Shown here one piece after another: positions 1 through 5,381 of a stretch of 5,381 bases of DNA; position 1 is the first letter of the stretch, and each line of letters starts with the position of its first letter. The stretch covers positions 1 through 5,381 of the forward strand of contig DASZIT010000032.1 of NCBI GenBank assembly GCA_035948855.1, in the 5' to 3' direction. The stretch is from DASZIT01 sp035948855. Its GTDB lineage: Bacteria; Actinomycetota; Acidimicrobiia; Acidimicrobiales; RAAP-2. The notes below the pieces were generated by a model. The model was not told where the DNA came from. It did no database searches and saw nothing but the letters and a program-made list of their open reading frames with translations. The position numbers and the translations under genes are program-made.

Positions 1-13
1 CAGGGAGATGAAC

Positions 14-394
14 ATGCCAGAGATCAATGCGAACATCAATAAAGCAGCCCAGGACATCGCCAATGTCGCCAAGGATGCCACCTACGTGGTCATCGGCGCT
101 GGCGTTCTCGGCTACCAGAAGGCCCAGGTCCAGCGCCAGGATCTTCTCAAGCGCCTCGGTGATCCCAAAGCCGGGATCGGTGGCCGCATCAAGGGTGCCC
201 GCACCGACCTGAGCGGCGCCATCCACACGGTGGACGCCCAGCTCGAGGATGTGCTTTCGAAGGTCGAAGCCGCCTATGTGCCTTTCGAGGACCGTCTGCC
301 CACCCCGGCCCGTGACCTGGCCAAGCAGGTGCGCACCCAGGCCAAGGAGACCCGCTCACAAATTCGTGACCGGATCCTGACGGCGGCCGGCTGA
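14..394 (+). CDS. Small helical protein of unknown function
   Basis: I do not recognise a named family. The product is 126 residues and is predicted to be almost entirely helical. Residues 1-20 are polar with an Asn/Ala-rich stretch. Residues 22-34 (ATYVVIGAGVLGY) form a short glycine-containing hydrophobic patch, probably too short for a normal membrane span. Residues 35-50 (QKAQVQRQDLLKRLGD) are charged and amphipathic. The C-terminal part (about 95-122) is rich in Arg, Lys, Gln and Thr, as in coiled-coil, phasin-like or HbhA-like proteins. The general pattern recalls small uncharacterised proteins of Acidimicrobiia, but this is from memory. I chose the ATG at 14 because AGGGAG at 2-7 is spaced 6 bases from it. 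The in-frame ATG at 8 touches that site and would add only two residues. The 6C-like RNA hairpins begin 16 bases after the stop. Coding is well supported; function is unknown. Confidence 0.8.
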   Translation: MPEINANINKAAQDIANVAKDATYVVIGAGVLGYQKAQVQRQDLLKRLGDPKAGIGGRIKGARTDLSGAIHTVDAQLEDVLSKVEAAYVPFEDRLPTPARDLAKQVRTQAKETRSQIRDRILTAAG

Positions 395-410
395 CTGTCC
401 AAATAGCGAC

Positions 411-541
411 GGCGGCTGACCTTCCCCCCTGGTCACCGCCGATGCAGGCCTCACCCCCTCTGGGGTTTGAAGGCCAGCGGACCGGAAACCCCCCTTTCCG
501 GTCCAGCGAAGAACGGCCCGCCCTGTGCGGGTCGTTCTTCG
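411..541 (+). ncRNA. 6C-like small RNA with C-rich hairpin loops
   Basis: Four hairpins follow one another. H1 (411-440) pairs GGCGG-TGACC with GGTCA-CCGCC around one bulged C at 416; its loop, TTCCCCCCT, holds six C. H2 (447-475) has an outer GGCCT/AGGCC stem and an inner ACCCC/GGGGT stem, with a C5 run at 454-458. H3 (479-504) is a perfect 10-bp stem, GGACCGGAAA/TTTCCGGTCC, with a loop of exactly CCCCCC. H4 (507-541) is a terminator-like stem. The 6C RNA family of actinobacteria is defined by two stem-loops with six or more C in the loops, and its loops pair with G-rich mRNA sites. The C runs lie on the + strand, which sets the transcription direction. The true 5' end is uncertain: the core could be H1-H3 or only H2-H3. 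I see no convincing promoter; the AT-rich patch AAATA at 401-405 is a weak -10 candidate. The RNA could instead be released from the mRNA of the upstream gene. Confidence 0.72.
507..541 (+). terminator. Strong 15-bp hairpin terminator
   Basis: CGAAGAACGGCCCGC (507-521) pairs with GCGGGTCGTTCTTCG (527-541) over 15 bp with one G-U pair and a 5-base loop, CCTGT. No U-tract follows, which is common for actinobacterial terminators. The stem is nearly symmetrical and could work on both strands. It closes the 6C-like RNA and separates it from the PadR promoter that begins about 40 bases later. Confidence 0.75.
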
Positions 542-578
542 CGTCCCGGCGCCCGAGGTTCGTCGACGGCACGGATTG

Positions 579-608
579 CTACGTCTTGCGTAACTACGTA
601 TTGCGTAG
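579..608 (+). promoter_or_regulatory. Direct-repeat operator, probably for PadR
   Basis: CTACGTCTTGCGTA (579-592) and CTACGTATTGCGTA (594-607) are direct repeats with one mismatch, on a 15-base period. Each unit is also an imperfect inverted repeat: the second reads CTACG-N5-CGTAG (594-608) and the first CTACG-N5-CGTAA (579-593). The arrangement overlaps the presumed core promoter and lies directly upstream of the PadR gene. It therefore fits a site where two PadR dimers bind and repress their own transcription. The repeats are seen directly; the binding protein is inferred. Confidence 0.65.
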
Positions 609-614
609 TAGTGT
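586..614 (+). promoter_or_regulatory. Candidate promoter for a leaderless padR mRNA
   Basis: TTGCGT (586-591) resembles a -35 box. After a 17-base spacer, TAGTGT (609-614) fits the TANNNT form of a -10 box. A start 6-7 bases downstream would fall on or next to the A of the ATG at 621, giving a leaderless transcript, which is common in actinobacteria. No Shine-Dalgarno sequence sits at a useful distance from that ATG, which agrees with this. The boxes overlap the 579-608 repeats, so a repressor bound there would block RNA polymerase. Confidence 0.5.
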
Positions 615-620
615 GCAGGT

Positions 621-989
621 ATGGCACGAAGCTCCCCCAAGGCCCACCGGCCCAATGACCCTCCGATCCTGATCCTGACCAGCCTGGCAGGCGGACCCAA
701 GCATGGGCACGCCCTGTCCAAGGACATCGAGGGGTTCGCCGGGGTGGTGCTGGGGCCGGGCGCCCTCTACGGGGCCATCACCCGGTTGGAGGAGCGGGGA
801 CTGATCGAGCCGCTGGAGTCCGACGACCGCCGCCGCCCGTATCGGATCTCCGCGGCGGGCTCCGCCTACCTCTCCGAAGCGGTAAGTGAGATGCAACGCC
901 TGGCCGACGAGGGCGCCCGCCGCCTGGCGGTGGCCAACCAGGTGAGCGCCCCCCGCCGGGCACCCAGAATCGCCGGCCACCCGGCATGA
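621..989 (+). CDS. PadR-family transcriptional regulator
   Basis: This is a small (122-residue) DNA-binding repressor of the PadR winged-helix family. Residues 14-36 (PPILILTSLAGGPKHGHALS) match the PadR N-terminal helix and its GPKHGY-like turn. Residues 46-62 (GPGALYGAITRLEERGL) form the recognition-helix region with the typical LYGAxxRLExxGLI pattern. Residues 70-80 (RRRPYRISAAG) form the wing. A single C-terminal helix (about 81-105) would be the dimerisation element, as in the short PadR subgroup; the last 15 residues are basic and probably disordered. The ATG at 621 has no spaced ribosome site and appears leaderless. The gene is followed by, or overlaps, a membrane protein gene, a common pairing in actinobacteria where the regulator controls its partner and itself. 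The inducing signal cannot be read from the sequence. Confidence 0.9.
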   Translation: MARSSPKAHRPNDPPILILTSLAGGPKHGHALSKDIEGFAGVVLGPGALYGAITRLEERGLIEPLESDDRRRPYRISAAGSAYLSEAVSEMQRLADEGARRLAVANQVSAPRRAPRIAGHPA

Positions 990-1020
990 ACGCCGGTGAG
1001 CGACAGACGGGGACCGGCTC

Positions 1021-1026
1021 GAGGAG
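1021..1026 (+). promoter_or_regulatory. Shine-Dalgarno site deciding the inner start
   Basis: GAGGAG lies 7 bases before the ATG at 1034 and is the best ribosome-binding site on the + strand of this window after the AGGGAG at 2-7. It supports translation of the membrane protein from 1034 rather than from the overlapping ATG at 986. Confidence 0.6.
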
Positions 1027-1033
1027 CGGGTCG

Positions 1034-1945
1034 ATGCTCCGGTGGTACCCCGCCGGATGGCAGGCCCGCTACGGCGACGAGCTCGCGGCGATGATCGAGG
1101 ACGACCTGGGGGGAAACCCACCGACCGTGGGCTTCCGCTGGTCGATCGCCCGAGCCGGGTTGGGCGAGCGCCTCCGGGGTGCCGGTCTGGTCGGCGACTC
1201 GGTGCCGCCGTCGGAGCGGGTCCGGGGTGGCGCCTTCACCGTGCTCTGCGCCTTTGCCCTCTTCATCGTCCCCGGCGCCGGCTTTGCCAAGATCAGCGAG
1301 CACTGGGACCAGTCGATCTCCCCGGGGGCGCGGCATGTGCCCGCCGTCTCCTTCAACCTGCTGGCGTCGCTGGCCGGGGGGTGTGCGGTCGCGGTAATGC
1401 TCGGGGCGCTCGTTGTCCTCCCGACCTTCTTCCGCTTCCTTCGGGACGGCGGGTGGTCGGCCATCCGGCGTCGGGTGATCTGGGCGGTGGTGGCCACGCT
1501 GGGTACCGCGGCCACCACGGTGGGCATGGCCGTCTGGGCCCGGCATCTCACCTACCACCAGCGCAATACCGGGTTCGGGTGGTACCAACTCCTGTTCGCG
1601 GTCTTCGTGATCCTGTTCGCCACCACCATCGCCACCTGGTCGGCGACGGCCATCTCGGCCACTCGCCACCTGCAGCTCCGGACCGGTCAGCTCAAGGTCA
1701 CCGGCTCGTTGGCCGTCGCCGTCGCGGTGGGTATGCCGGTCATGACCGCGGCCGCCGCCGTCTGGTGGGGATCAACGGCCACCACGGCTCCCTGGTTCCT
1801 GGCCGGAACCGCTCCGGGAAGCTCCCCGTCGCCGTTGGCCGCCGATCTGTTGGTCGTGCTCATCGCGATGACGATCGCCTCGGCGGTCGGCCTGCTCGGG
1901 TTGGTCCGGGTGGTCCGTTCCTGGCATCTGATAGCCCGCGTCTGA
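1034..1945 (+). CDS. Six-helix membrane protein paired with PadR
   Basis: The product is a multispanning membrane protein of about 303 residues with no recognised enzymatic domain. Counted from the inner start, the cytoplasmic N-terminus begins MLRWYPAGWQARYGDEL. This RWYP...W..RYGDE motif recurs in uncharacterised membrane proteins encoded beside PadR regulators. Hydrophobic segments lie near residues 65-86, 106-132, 147-169, 183-207, 223-245 and 269-293, suggesting six helices, with basic loops such as RFLRDGG and RHLQLRTGQLK between them. I chose the ATG at 1034 because GAGGAG (1021-1026) sits 7 bases upstream and the motif then falls at the very N-terminus. The alternative ATG at 986 overlaps the padR stop (ATGA) and adds 16 low-complexity residues, but has no ribosome site. 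A role in envelope stress or transport is possible but unproven. Confidence 0.82.
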   Translation: MLRWYPAGWQARYGDELAAMIEDDLGGNPPTVGFRWSIARAGLGERLRGAGLVGDSVPPSERVRGGAFTVLCAFALFIVPGAGFAKISEHWDQSISPGARHVPAVSFNLLASLAGGCAVAVMLGALVVLPTFFRFLRDGGWSAIRRRVIWAVVATLGTAATTVGMAVWARHLTYHQRNTGFGWYQLLFAVFVILFATTIATWSATAISATRHLQLRTGQLKVTGSLAVAVAVGMPVMTAAAAVWWGSTATTAPWFLAGTAPGSSPSPLAADLLVVLIAMTIASAVGLLGLVRVVRSWHLIARV

Positions 1946-2001
1946 GTTGGCCCCTCGGCTGGCCGCGTGGCGGTGCACCCGATTTGGTTGCCGGCCTGCG
2001 G
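1946..2001. other. Convergent gap without a clear terminator
   Basis: The + strand membrane protein gene and the - strand rmd gene end 56 bases apart, tail to tail. The only inverted repeats are short (GGCC at 1949-1952 and 1961-1964; the palindrome GGTGCACC at 1972-1979). No hairpin with a T-tract is visible, so termination here may depend on Rho or on transcription collision. Confidence 0.5.
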
Positions 2002-2901
2002 TCAGTCGGTGCGCTGGCGCCAGTAGGCCAGCACGTCAGCCAGGGTCTCACCGAGGGAGATCTTCGGTTCCCAACCGGTGGCACTCTGCAACCGGGTCGG
2101 ATCACCCCGGAGCACGGGTACCTCCACCGGGCGCATCAGGGCGGGATCGGTCTCGAACTTGAGCGAGGCGCCGGTCAAGGCCAGCAGCTCGTCGGCGATC
2201 TCCTTGATCTCCACGTCGCGGCCGGAACATACGTTGTAGATGGTTCCCGGCTCCCCCGACTCGATCAGCATCCGGTAGGCCCGGACCACATCCCGCACGT
2301 CGGTGAAGTCCCGTCGGGCCGACAGGTTCCCGACCGGTATGGAGTTGGCCCCTTCCCGCTCGGCGTCCACCATCCGCTTGGTCAGGGCCGGCACCGCGAA
2401 CTCCGGGGTTTGCCCGGGTCCGATGTGGTTGAACGGCCTCACCGTGATGACCGACTGCCCATGGGCGAGGAACGCCTGTTGGACCAGCGCCTCGGCGGCC
2501 AGTTTGCTCGCCGCGTACGGGGTGAGCGGGGCAGTGGGCGAGTCCTCCCGGAGGGGCAGACGCGACGGGTCGGTCACCGCGCCGTAGACCTCCGCGGAAC
2601 TGGTCACCAGCACCCGCGGATCGGACCCGCACTCGCGGGCGGCAGCCAGGAGGACGGCGGTGCCGATCACGTTGACCTGCAGGACCTGGAGAGGGTCCTC
2701 CCAGGACTTCCCCACATGGGTGAGGGCGGCCAGATGGTAGATGGCATCCGGGGCGGCGGCGACCAGGCTGGTGAGCAGTGCGGACGGATCGGTGACGTCC
2801 ACCTCCCGGTCGATGGCGACGACCTCGTCGCCCTGCTCGACCAGATGGTCGGCCAGCCAGTGGCCTACAAATCCACGACCGCCGGTGATGAGGGAGCGCA
2901 C
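2002..2901 (-). CDS. rmd: GDP-4-dehydro-6-deoxy-D-mannose reductase (Rmd-like)
   Basis: This is an extended short-chain dehydrogenase of 299 residues, the usual length for Rmd. It would reduce GDP-4-keto-6-deoxy-D-mannose to GDP-D-rhamnose with NAD(P)H in the cytoplasm. The Rossmann motif TGGRGFVG is at 6-13. The catalytic triad region shows SSAEVYG (101-107) and YAASK (129-133), giving Tyr129 and Lys133. RPFNHIGPGQ (155-164), VGNLSARRDFTDVRDVVRAY (190-209), YNVCSGR (222-228) and RPVEVPVLRGD (257-267) closely fit my memory of Rmd sequences rather than GalE or RmlB. The start is GTG at 2901, which places the Rossmann motif at the N-terminus as expected; a weak AGGG lies about 9 bases upstream. 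It is the last gene of the glycosyltransferase operon, 45 bases after the previous stop. Its partner Gmd (GDP-mannose 4,6-dehydratase) is not in the window. A related nucleotide-sugar epimerase is the main alternative. Confidence 0.85.
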   Translation of the reverse strand: MRSLITGGRGFVGHWLADHLVEQGDEVVAIDREVDVTDPSALLTSLVAAAPDAIYHLAALTHVGKSWEDPLQVLQVNVIGTAVLLAAARECGSDPRVLVTSSAEVYGAVTDPSRLPLREDSPTAPLTPYAASKLAAEALVQQAFLAHGQSVITVRPFNHIGPGQTPEFAVPALTKRMVDAEREGANSIPVGNLSARRDFTDVRDVVRAYRMLIESGEPGTIYNVCSGRDVEIKEIADELLALTGASLKFETDPALMRPVEVPVLRGDPTRLQSATGWEPKISLGETLADVLAYWRQRTD

Positions 2902-2946
2902 GCTGGGTCACCCTACTGGGTCCGCCGACCGTCCATGCCCGACGGC

Positions 2947-4107
2947 CTATTTGCCGGCCGCCCGGCGATACGCCTCCATGTGGCGGTCGGCGCTGGCCGC
3001 CCAGGTGTGGCGCGCGGCGATGTCCAACCCGCGCTGTCTCCGGTCAGGGTCGGGTCCGGAACCGGCCAACACCGACTCCAATGCGCCGCTGAGCGCCACC
3101 GTGTCCCCGGGCGCTACCAGGATGGCGGCGTCACCCGCGACTTCCTCCATGGCCGAGCCGGAGGTGGTCACCACCGGAGCGCCACAGGCCATGGCTTCCA
3201 ACGCCGGCAGTCCGAATCCCTCGTAGAGGGCGGGATAGACCACGGCCACCGCCGACCGGAGCAGGGCGGGGATGACCTCGTCGCTCACATACCCGGTGCG
3301 GATGATCCGATCACCGAGGCCGGAGGCCGCCACCGCCGCTTCCACCTTCGACGCTCCCCAACCGGCTCCCCCGGCCAGCACCAGACGGGCGTCGGGATGG
3401 CGACCGGCCACCTGGGTGAAGGCCCGCACCAGGGTGGGCACGTCCTTGCGAGGCTCGAGGGTGCCGACGAAGGCCAGAAACGGAGTCCCGTCGGCCAGTG
3501 AGCCACCCCGCCCGGCGGGCAGGGTGGACAGCCGGGCGACATCCGAGCCCGGCGTTCCCTCGGTGGGAGCGAACCGATCGAGGTCGACCCCGTGGTGGGC
3601 CACCACCACCGCGGCATCTACCTGGCACCACCGCGCCAGCTCGTCGGCGGTGGCCTGACTCGGGCACACCACCACCTTGGCCCGTCGGGCGGCAATCTTG
3701 ATGGCCCGCTGGAACAACAAGACCTTGGAACGCTCGTGCCACTGAGGCTCGACGAAGAAGCTCAGGTCGTGCACGGTCACCACCACCGGCACCTTGGCGT
3801 GCTCCGGCATCGTGTAGTGGGGACCGTGATGGACGTCGACGGCCAGCTGTTTGAGCAGACCCGGGAGGCGGACCTGTTCCCAGACGAGGCGAAGGGGTCG
3901 GCGCTCCGGGGCCGCGGTCACCAACTCGCCCTCTGGGTCCACCCCGGTCCAACGCGACCGGTCCCGGCTCCGGGCCACCATCACCAGATCGAGATCGGGG
4001 CGTTCCGACAACGCCCGGGTCAGCTGGACGGTGTACTGGCCGGCCCCGACCGGGTTGGCCGGCACCGCGGTCACGTCGAGCGAGAGGCGCAACCGGTCAT
4101 CCGTCAC
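2947..4107 (-). CDS. GT4-type glycosyltransferase (GT-B fold)
   Basis: This 386-residue cytoplasmic or membrane-associated retaining glycosyltransferase transfers a sugar from a nucleotide donor to a growing glycan. The N-terminal acceptor domain carries the glycine loop VGAGQYT (20-26) and VHDLSFF (112-118). The C-terminal donor domain begins near FVGTLEPRKD (213-222) and has LVLAGGAGWG (242-251). The EX7E motif EGFGLPALE spans 296-304, and the following CGAPVVTTSGSAMEEVAG (308-325) is characteristic of GT4 mannosyl- and rhamnosyl-like enzymes. I start it at GTG 4107, not at the farther upstream start at 4176. That GTG overlaps the preceding gene's TGA (GTGA), GGTGGA lies 5 bases upstream, and the family's N-terminus begins here; the extra 23 residues look like read-through of the neighbour. 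GDP-mannose or GDP-rhamnose is a plausible donor given the downstream rmd, but specificity cannot be read. Confidence 0.9.
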   Translation of the reverse strand: MTDDRLRLSLDVTAVPANPVGAGQYTVQLTRALSERPDLDLVMVARSRDRSRWTGVDPEGELVTAAPERRPLRLVWEQVRLPGLLKQLAVDVHHGPHYTMPEHAKVPVVVTVHDLSFFVEPQWHERSKVLLFQRAIKIAARRAKVVVCPSQATADELARWCQVDAAVVVAHHGVDLDRFAPTEGTPGSDVARLSTLPAGRGGSLADGTPFLAFVGTLEPRKDVPTLVRAFTQVAGRHPDARLVLAGGAGWGASKVEAAVAASGLGDRIIRTGYVSDEVIPALLRSAVAVVYPALYEGFGLPALEAMACGAPVVTTSGSAMEEVAGDAAILVAPGDTVALSGALESVLAGSGPDPDRRQRGLDIAARHTWAASADRHMEAYRRAAGK

Positions 4108-5219
4108 TGCTGTCCACCGTTCCCGGAGGCGGCGATGTCCCACACCGAGACGTGGCGCCGGGCGATGTTCGACCACTTGAGTTCCCCGGCCCGGTGACGA
4201 CCCGCGAGTTGCAGCCGGGAGCGCACCGCGGTGTCGGTGGCCACCCTCAGCAGCCCGTCGGCGATGGACCCGGTGTCCTGCGGATCGACCTCGAAGGCGG
4301 CCCCGGCGGTGCTCGGGAGGGGGCTGGCCACCACCGGGGTGCCGAACACCATCGCCTCCACCGGGGGGAGGCCGAATCCTTCGATGATCGGCACGTAGGC
4401 CAACAGCTGGGTCATCGAATACAGAGCCGACAGCTCCCCGGGGGTGACCATCCCGGCGAGGACCACTCCCGGACCCGGCCGGACCTGCTCACCCCAACCA
4501 CCGGGACCGACCAACACCAGCGGCCAGGGTTCGGGAAGGGACCCTCGGATCTGCTGGTAGGCCTCGGTGAGTCGGTGCAGGTTCTTCCGGGGCTCGAGGG
4601 TGCCGACACTCAACAGGAAGGGCCCGTGGGCCCCGATCCGCTGCAACAGGGAGGCTCCCGCCTCCAGATCGGGGGGAGGGAGGTGATCGCATCCCATCGG
4701 GATGACGGTGATGGCATCGGGGTCGGCCCCCGCCCCGGCCAGGTCGGAGGCCACCGGGTCCGAGGTGACGATGAACTGGTCGGCTCGGCGCAGGGCCCGT
4801 TGGAGGGCGGCCTCGTGCCACGCCCTTCCCCGGGGGGGATAGGCGTCGGGTAGCCGCCGCCACAACAGATCGTGGATGGTGGAGACCAATGCCGCGCTTC
4901 CTGGCTCGAGGGTGGCCAGCGACACCGCGTGAATGACGTCGAACCCCGGCGGGGCCCGCAATACCCCCCGATCCCACGCCCGGGTCAAGAGCGGACCGGG
5001 AAGCACCGAGTTGCGCACCGGGTAGGCCAGTCCGGCCATGGGATCTTCCTCATCGGCCCGGCGGCGTCGGGGGCGGCTGGCCAATAGCTCGACCTCGGGT
5101 ATCTCCTCCGGGCTGAGCTCGCCGAGTCCCTTGAGAAGACCGCGGGCGTAGGTTCCGATCCCGCCCGGGGTGGCCCGCCGGAGCTGCTCCACCACCATCA
5201 GGACCCGGTTCGGGCTCAT
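4104..5219 (-). CDS. GT4-type glycosyltransferase (GT-B fold)
   Basis: This is a second complete glycosyltransferase, 371 residues, paralogous to the one downstream. The N-terminal domain begins with VLMVVEQLRR and the glycine loop GGIGTYARG (19-27); FDVIHAVS (93-100) and STIHDLLWRR (113-122) follow. The donor domain shows SVGTLEPRKNL (204-214), LVLVGPGGWG (234-243) and the EX7E motif EGFGLPPVE (280-288), followed by FGTPVVASPLPSTAG (292-306). Where most relatives have an Ala-Cys-Gly stretch after EX7E, this one reads AMVFGTP. The ATG at 5219 is chosen because it overlaps the previous gene's stop (ATGA) and places the glycine loop at the expected depth; a farther upstream start at 5288 would read out of frame through the neighbour's 3' end. 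Translation is probably coupled at both ends. The acceptor and donor sugars are unknown. Confidence 0.9.
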   Translation of the reverse strand: MSPNRVLMVVEQLRRATPGGIGTYARGLLKGLGELSPEEIPEVELLASRPRRRRADEEDPMAGLAYPVRNSVLPGPLLTRAWDRGVLRAPPGFDVIHAVSLATLEPGSAALVSTIHDLLWRRLPDAYPPRGRAWHEAALQRALRRADQFIVTSDPVASDLAGAGADPDAITVIPMGCDHLPPPDLEAGASLLQRIGAHGPFLLSVGTLEPRKNLHRLTEAYQQIRGSLPEPWPLVLVGPGGWGEQVRPGPGVVLAGMVTPGELSALYSMTQLLAYVPIIEGFGLPPVEAMVFGTPVVASPLPSTAGAAFEVDPQDTGSIADGLLRVATDTAVRSRLQLAGRHRAGELKWSNIARRHVSVWDIAASGNGGQQ

Positions 5220-5381
5220 CGCCGGCCACCCGCCGACCCCCGCGCCGCCCAGGCGTCCCGGTACAGCCGGTCGAGTCCCTCGGCACACTTCGTCCAGCTA
5301 AAAGCGGCGGTGCGCCGGTGGCCCCGGGCGACGAGGGCGTCGATGTCCGGGCCCCCGTCGAGCACGTGGGTGAGGGCTTCG
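5216..5381 (-). CDS. C-terminal end of a third glycosyltransferase (partial)
   Basis: An open frame enters from the right edge and reads 54 residues to a TGA at 5216-5218. It has no start in the window. It begins EALTHVLDGG, then PDIDALVARGHRRTAAFSWT, KCAEGLDRLYRDAW and a short Gly/Arg tail. The pattern ALxxxLxD...ARGxxRxxxFSWxKCAxxxxxLYRD is the usual last helix of GT4-type glycosyltransferases, where the FSW segment folds back onto the N-terminal domain. The stop overlaps the next start (ATGA), so it belongs to the same operon. The body and active-site motifs lie beyond the edge, so the family call rests on this tail alone. Confidence 0.8.
   Translation of the reverse strand, partial: EALTHVLDGGPDIDALVARGHRRTAAFSWTKCAEGLDRLYRDAWAARGSAGGRR

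Noticed and set aside
411..541. Hairpins as a riboswitch or attenuator for padR
   Set aside because: They end in a terminator-like stem before a separate promoter, and the padR transcript appears to start at its ATG, so the hairpins are not in its leader. The C6 loops fit a 6C RNA better.
356..727. Several open frames on both strands across the intergenic region (such as 189-572 and 356-727 on -, and 442-672 on +)
   Set aside because: They run through the perfect hairpins and the operator and lack protein-like composition. The region is better explained as structured RNA and promoter.
866..1669. A 267-codon - strand open frame opposite padR and the membrane protein
   Set aside because: It is Arg/Gly/Pro/Glu-rich without recognisable motifs, and the + strand frames here have clear PadR and membrane-helix signatures.
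2902..2946. Possible attenuator between the glycosyltransferase and rmd (CCGTC/GACGG and GGGTGACCC inverted repeats)
   Set aside because: The stems are only 4-5 bp, have no T-tract, and are expected by chance at this GC content.
1042..3501. A very long + strand open frame (819 codons) crossing the membrane protein, rmd and a glycosyltransferase
   Set aside because: Its translation is low-complexity Arg/Gly/Pro/His-rich with no domain. It overlaps three genes with clear family motifs in other frames. Long antisense frames are expected in GC-rich coding DNA.
4108..4176. N-terminal extension of the 2947-4107 glycosyltransferase to an upstream start at 4176
   Set aside because: It would overlap the upstream gene by 73 bases and adds 23 Arg-rich residues unlike the family. 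The GTG at 4107 overlaps the TGA and has a ribosome-site-like GGTGGA.

Overview
The window is GC-rich DNA (mostly G or C at third codon positions). It has a PadR regulator that looks leaderless, many GTG starts and 4-base ATGA/GTGA stop-start overlaps. A C-rich-loop RNA resembling the actinobacterial 6C small RNA also lies in it. Together these point to an actinobacterium. The small protein at the left edge reminds me of proteins in the class Acidimicrobiia, but that placement is inference. No insertion sequence, CRISPR array, rRNA or tRNA was seen.

Left region, + strand (1-620). A 126-residue helical protein of unknown function (14-394) is followed by 226 bp that are far from empty. Four consecutive hairpins lie between 411 and 541. 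Two have loops carrying exactly six C residues, one has a C5 run, and the last is a 15-bp terminator-like stem. This is the layout of 6C RNA. Next comes a compact promoter/operator made of a 14-base direct repeat (579-607), which ends at the ATG of the next gene.

Middle region, + strand (621-1945). A small PadR-family winged-helix repressor is followed by a six-helix membrane protein with an N-terminal RWYP...RYGDE motif. This looks like a self-contained, probably autoregulated, two-gene unit. The membrane protein has two possible starts; a Shine-Dalgarno site favours the inner one at 1034.

Right region, - strand (2002-5381). A convergent, tightly packed operon is read from the right edge inward: the C-terminal end of a glycosyltransferase, two complete GT-B (GT4-type) glycosyltransferases, and a GDP-4-keto-6-deoxy-D-mannose reductase (rmd-like). 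The first three genes overlap by 4 bases each; rmd follows after 45 bases. The set fits synthesis of a cell-surface or exported polysaccharide containing GDP-mannose-derived sugars, probably D-rhamnose. The reductase would supply GDP-D-rhamnose and the transferases would assemble the chain. The partner dehydratase (gmd) and any flippase or polymerase are not in the window.
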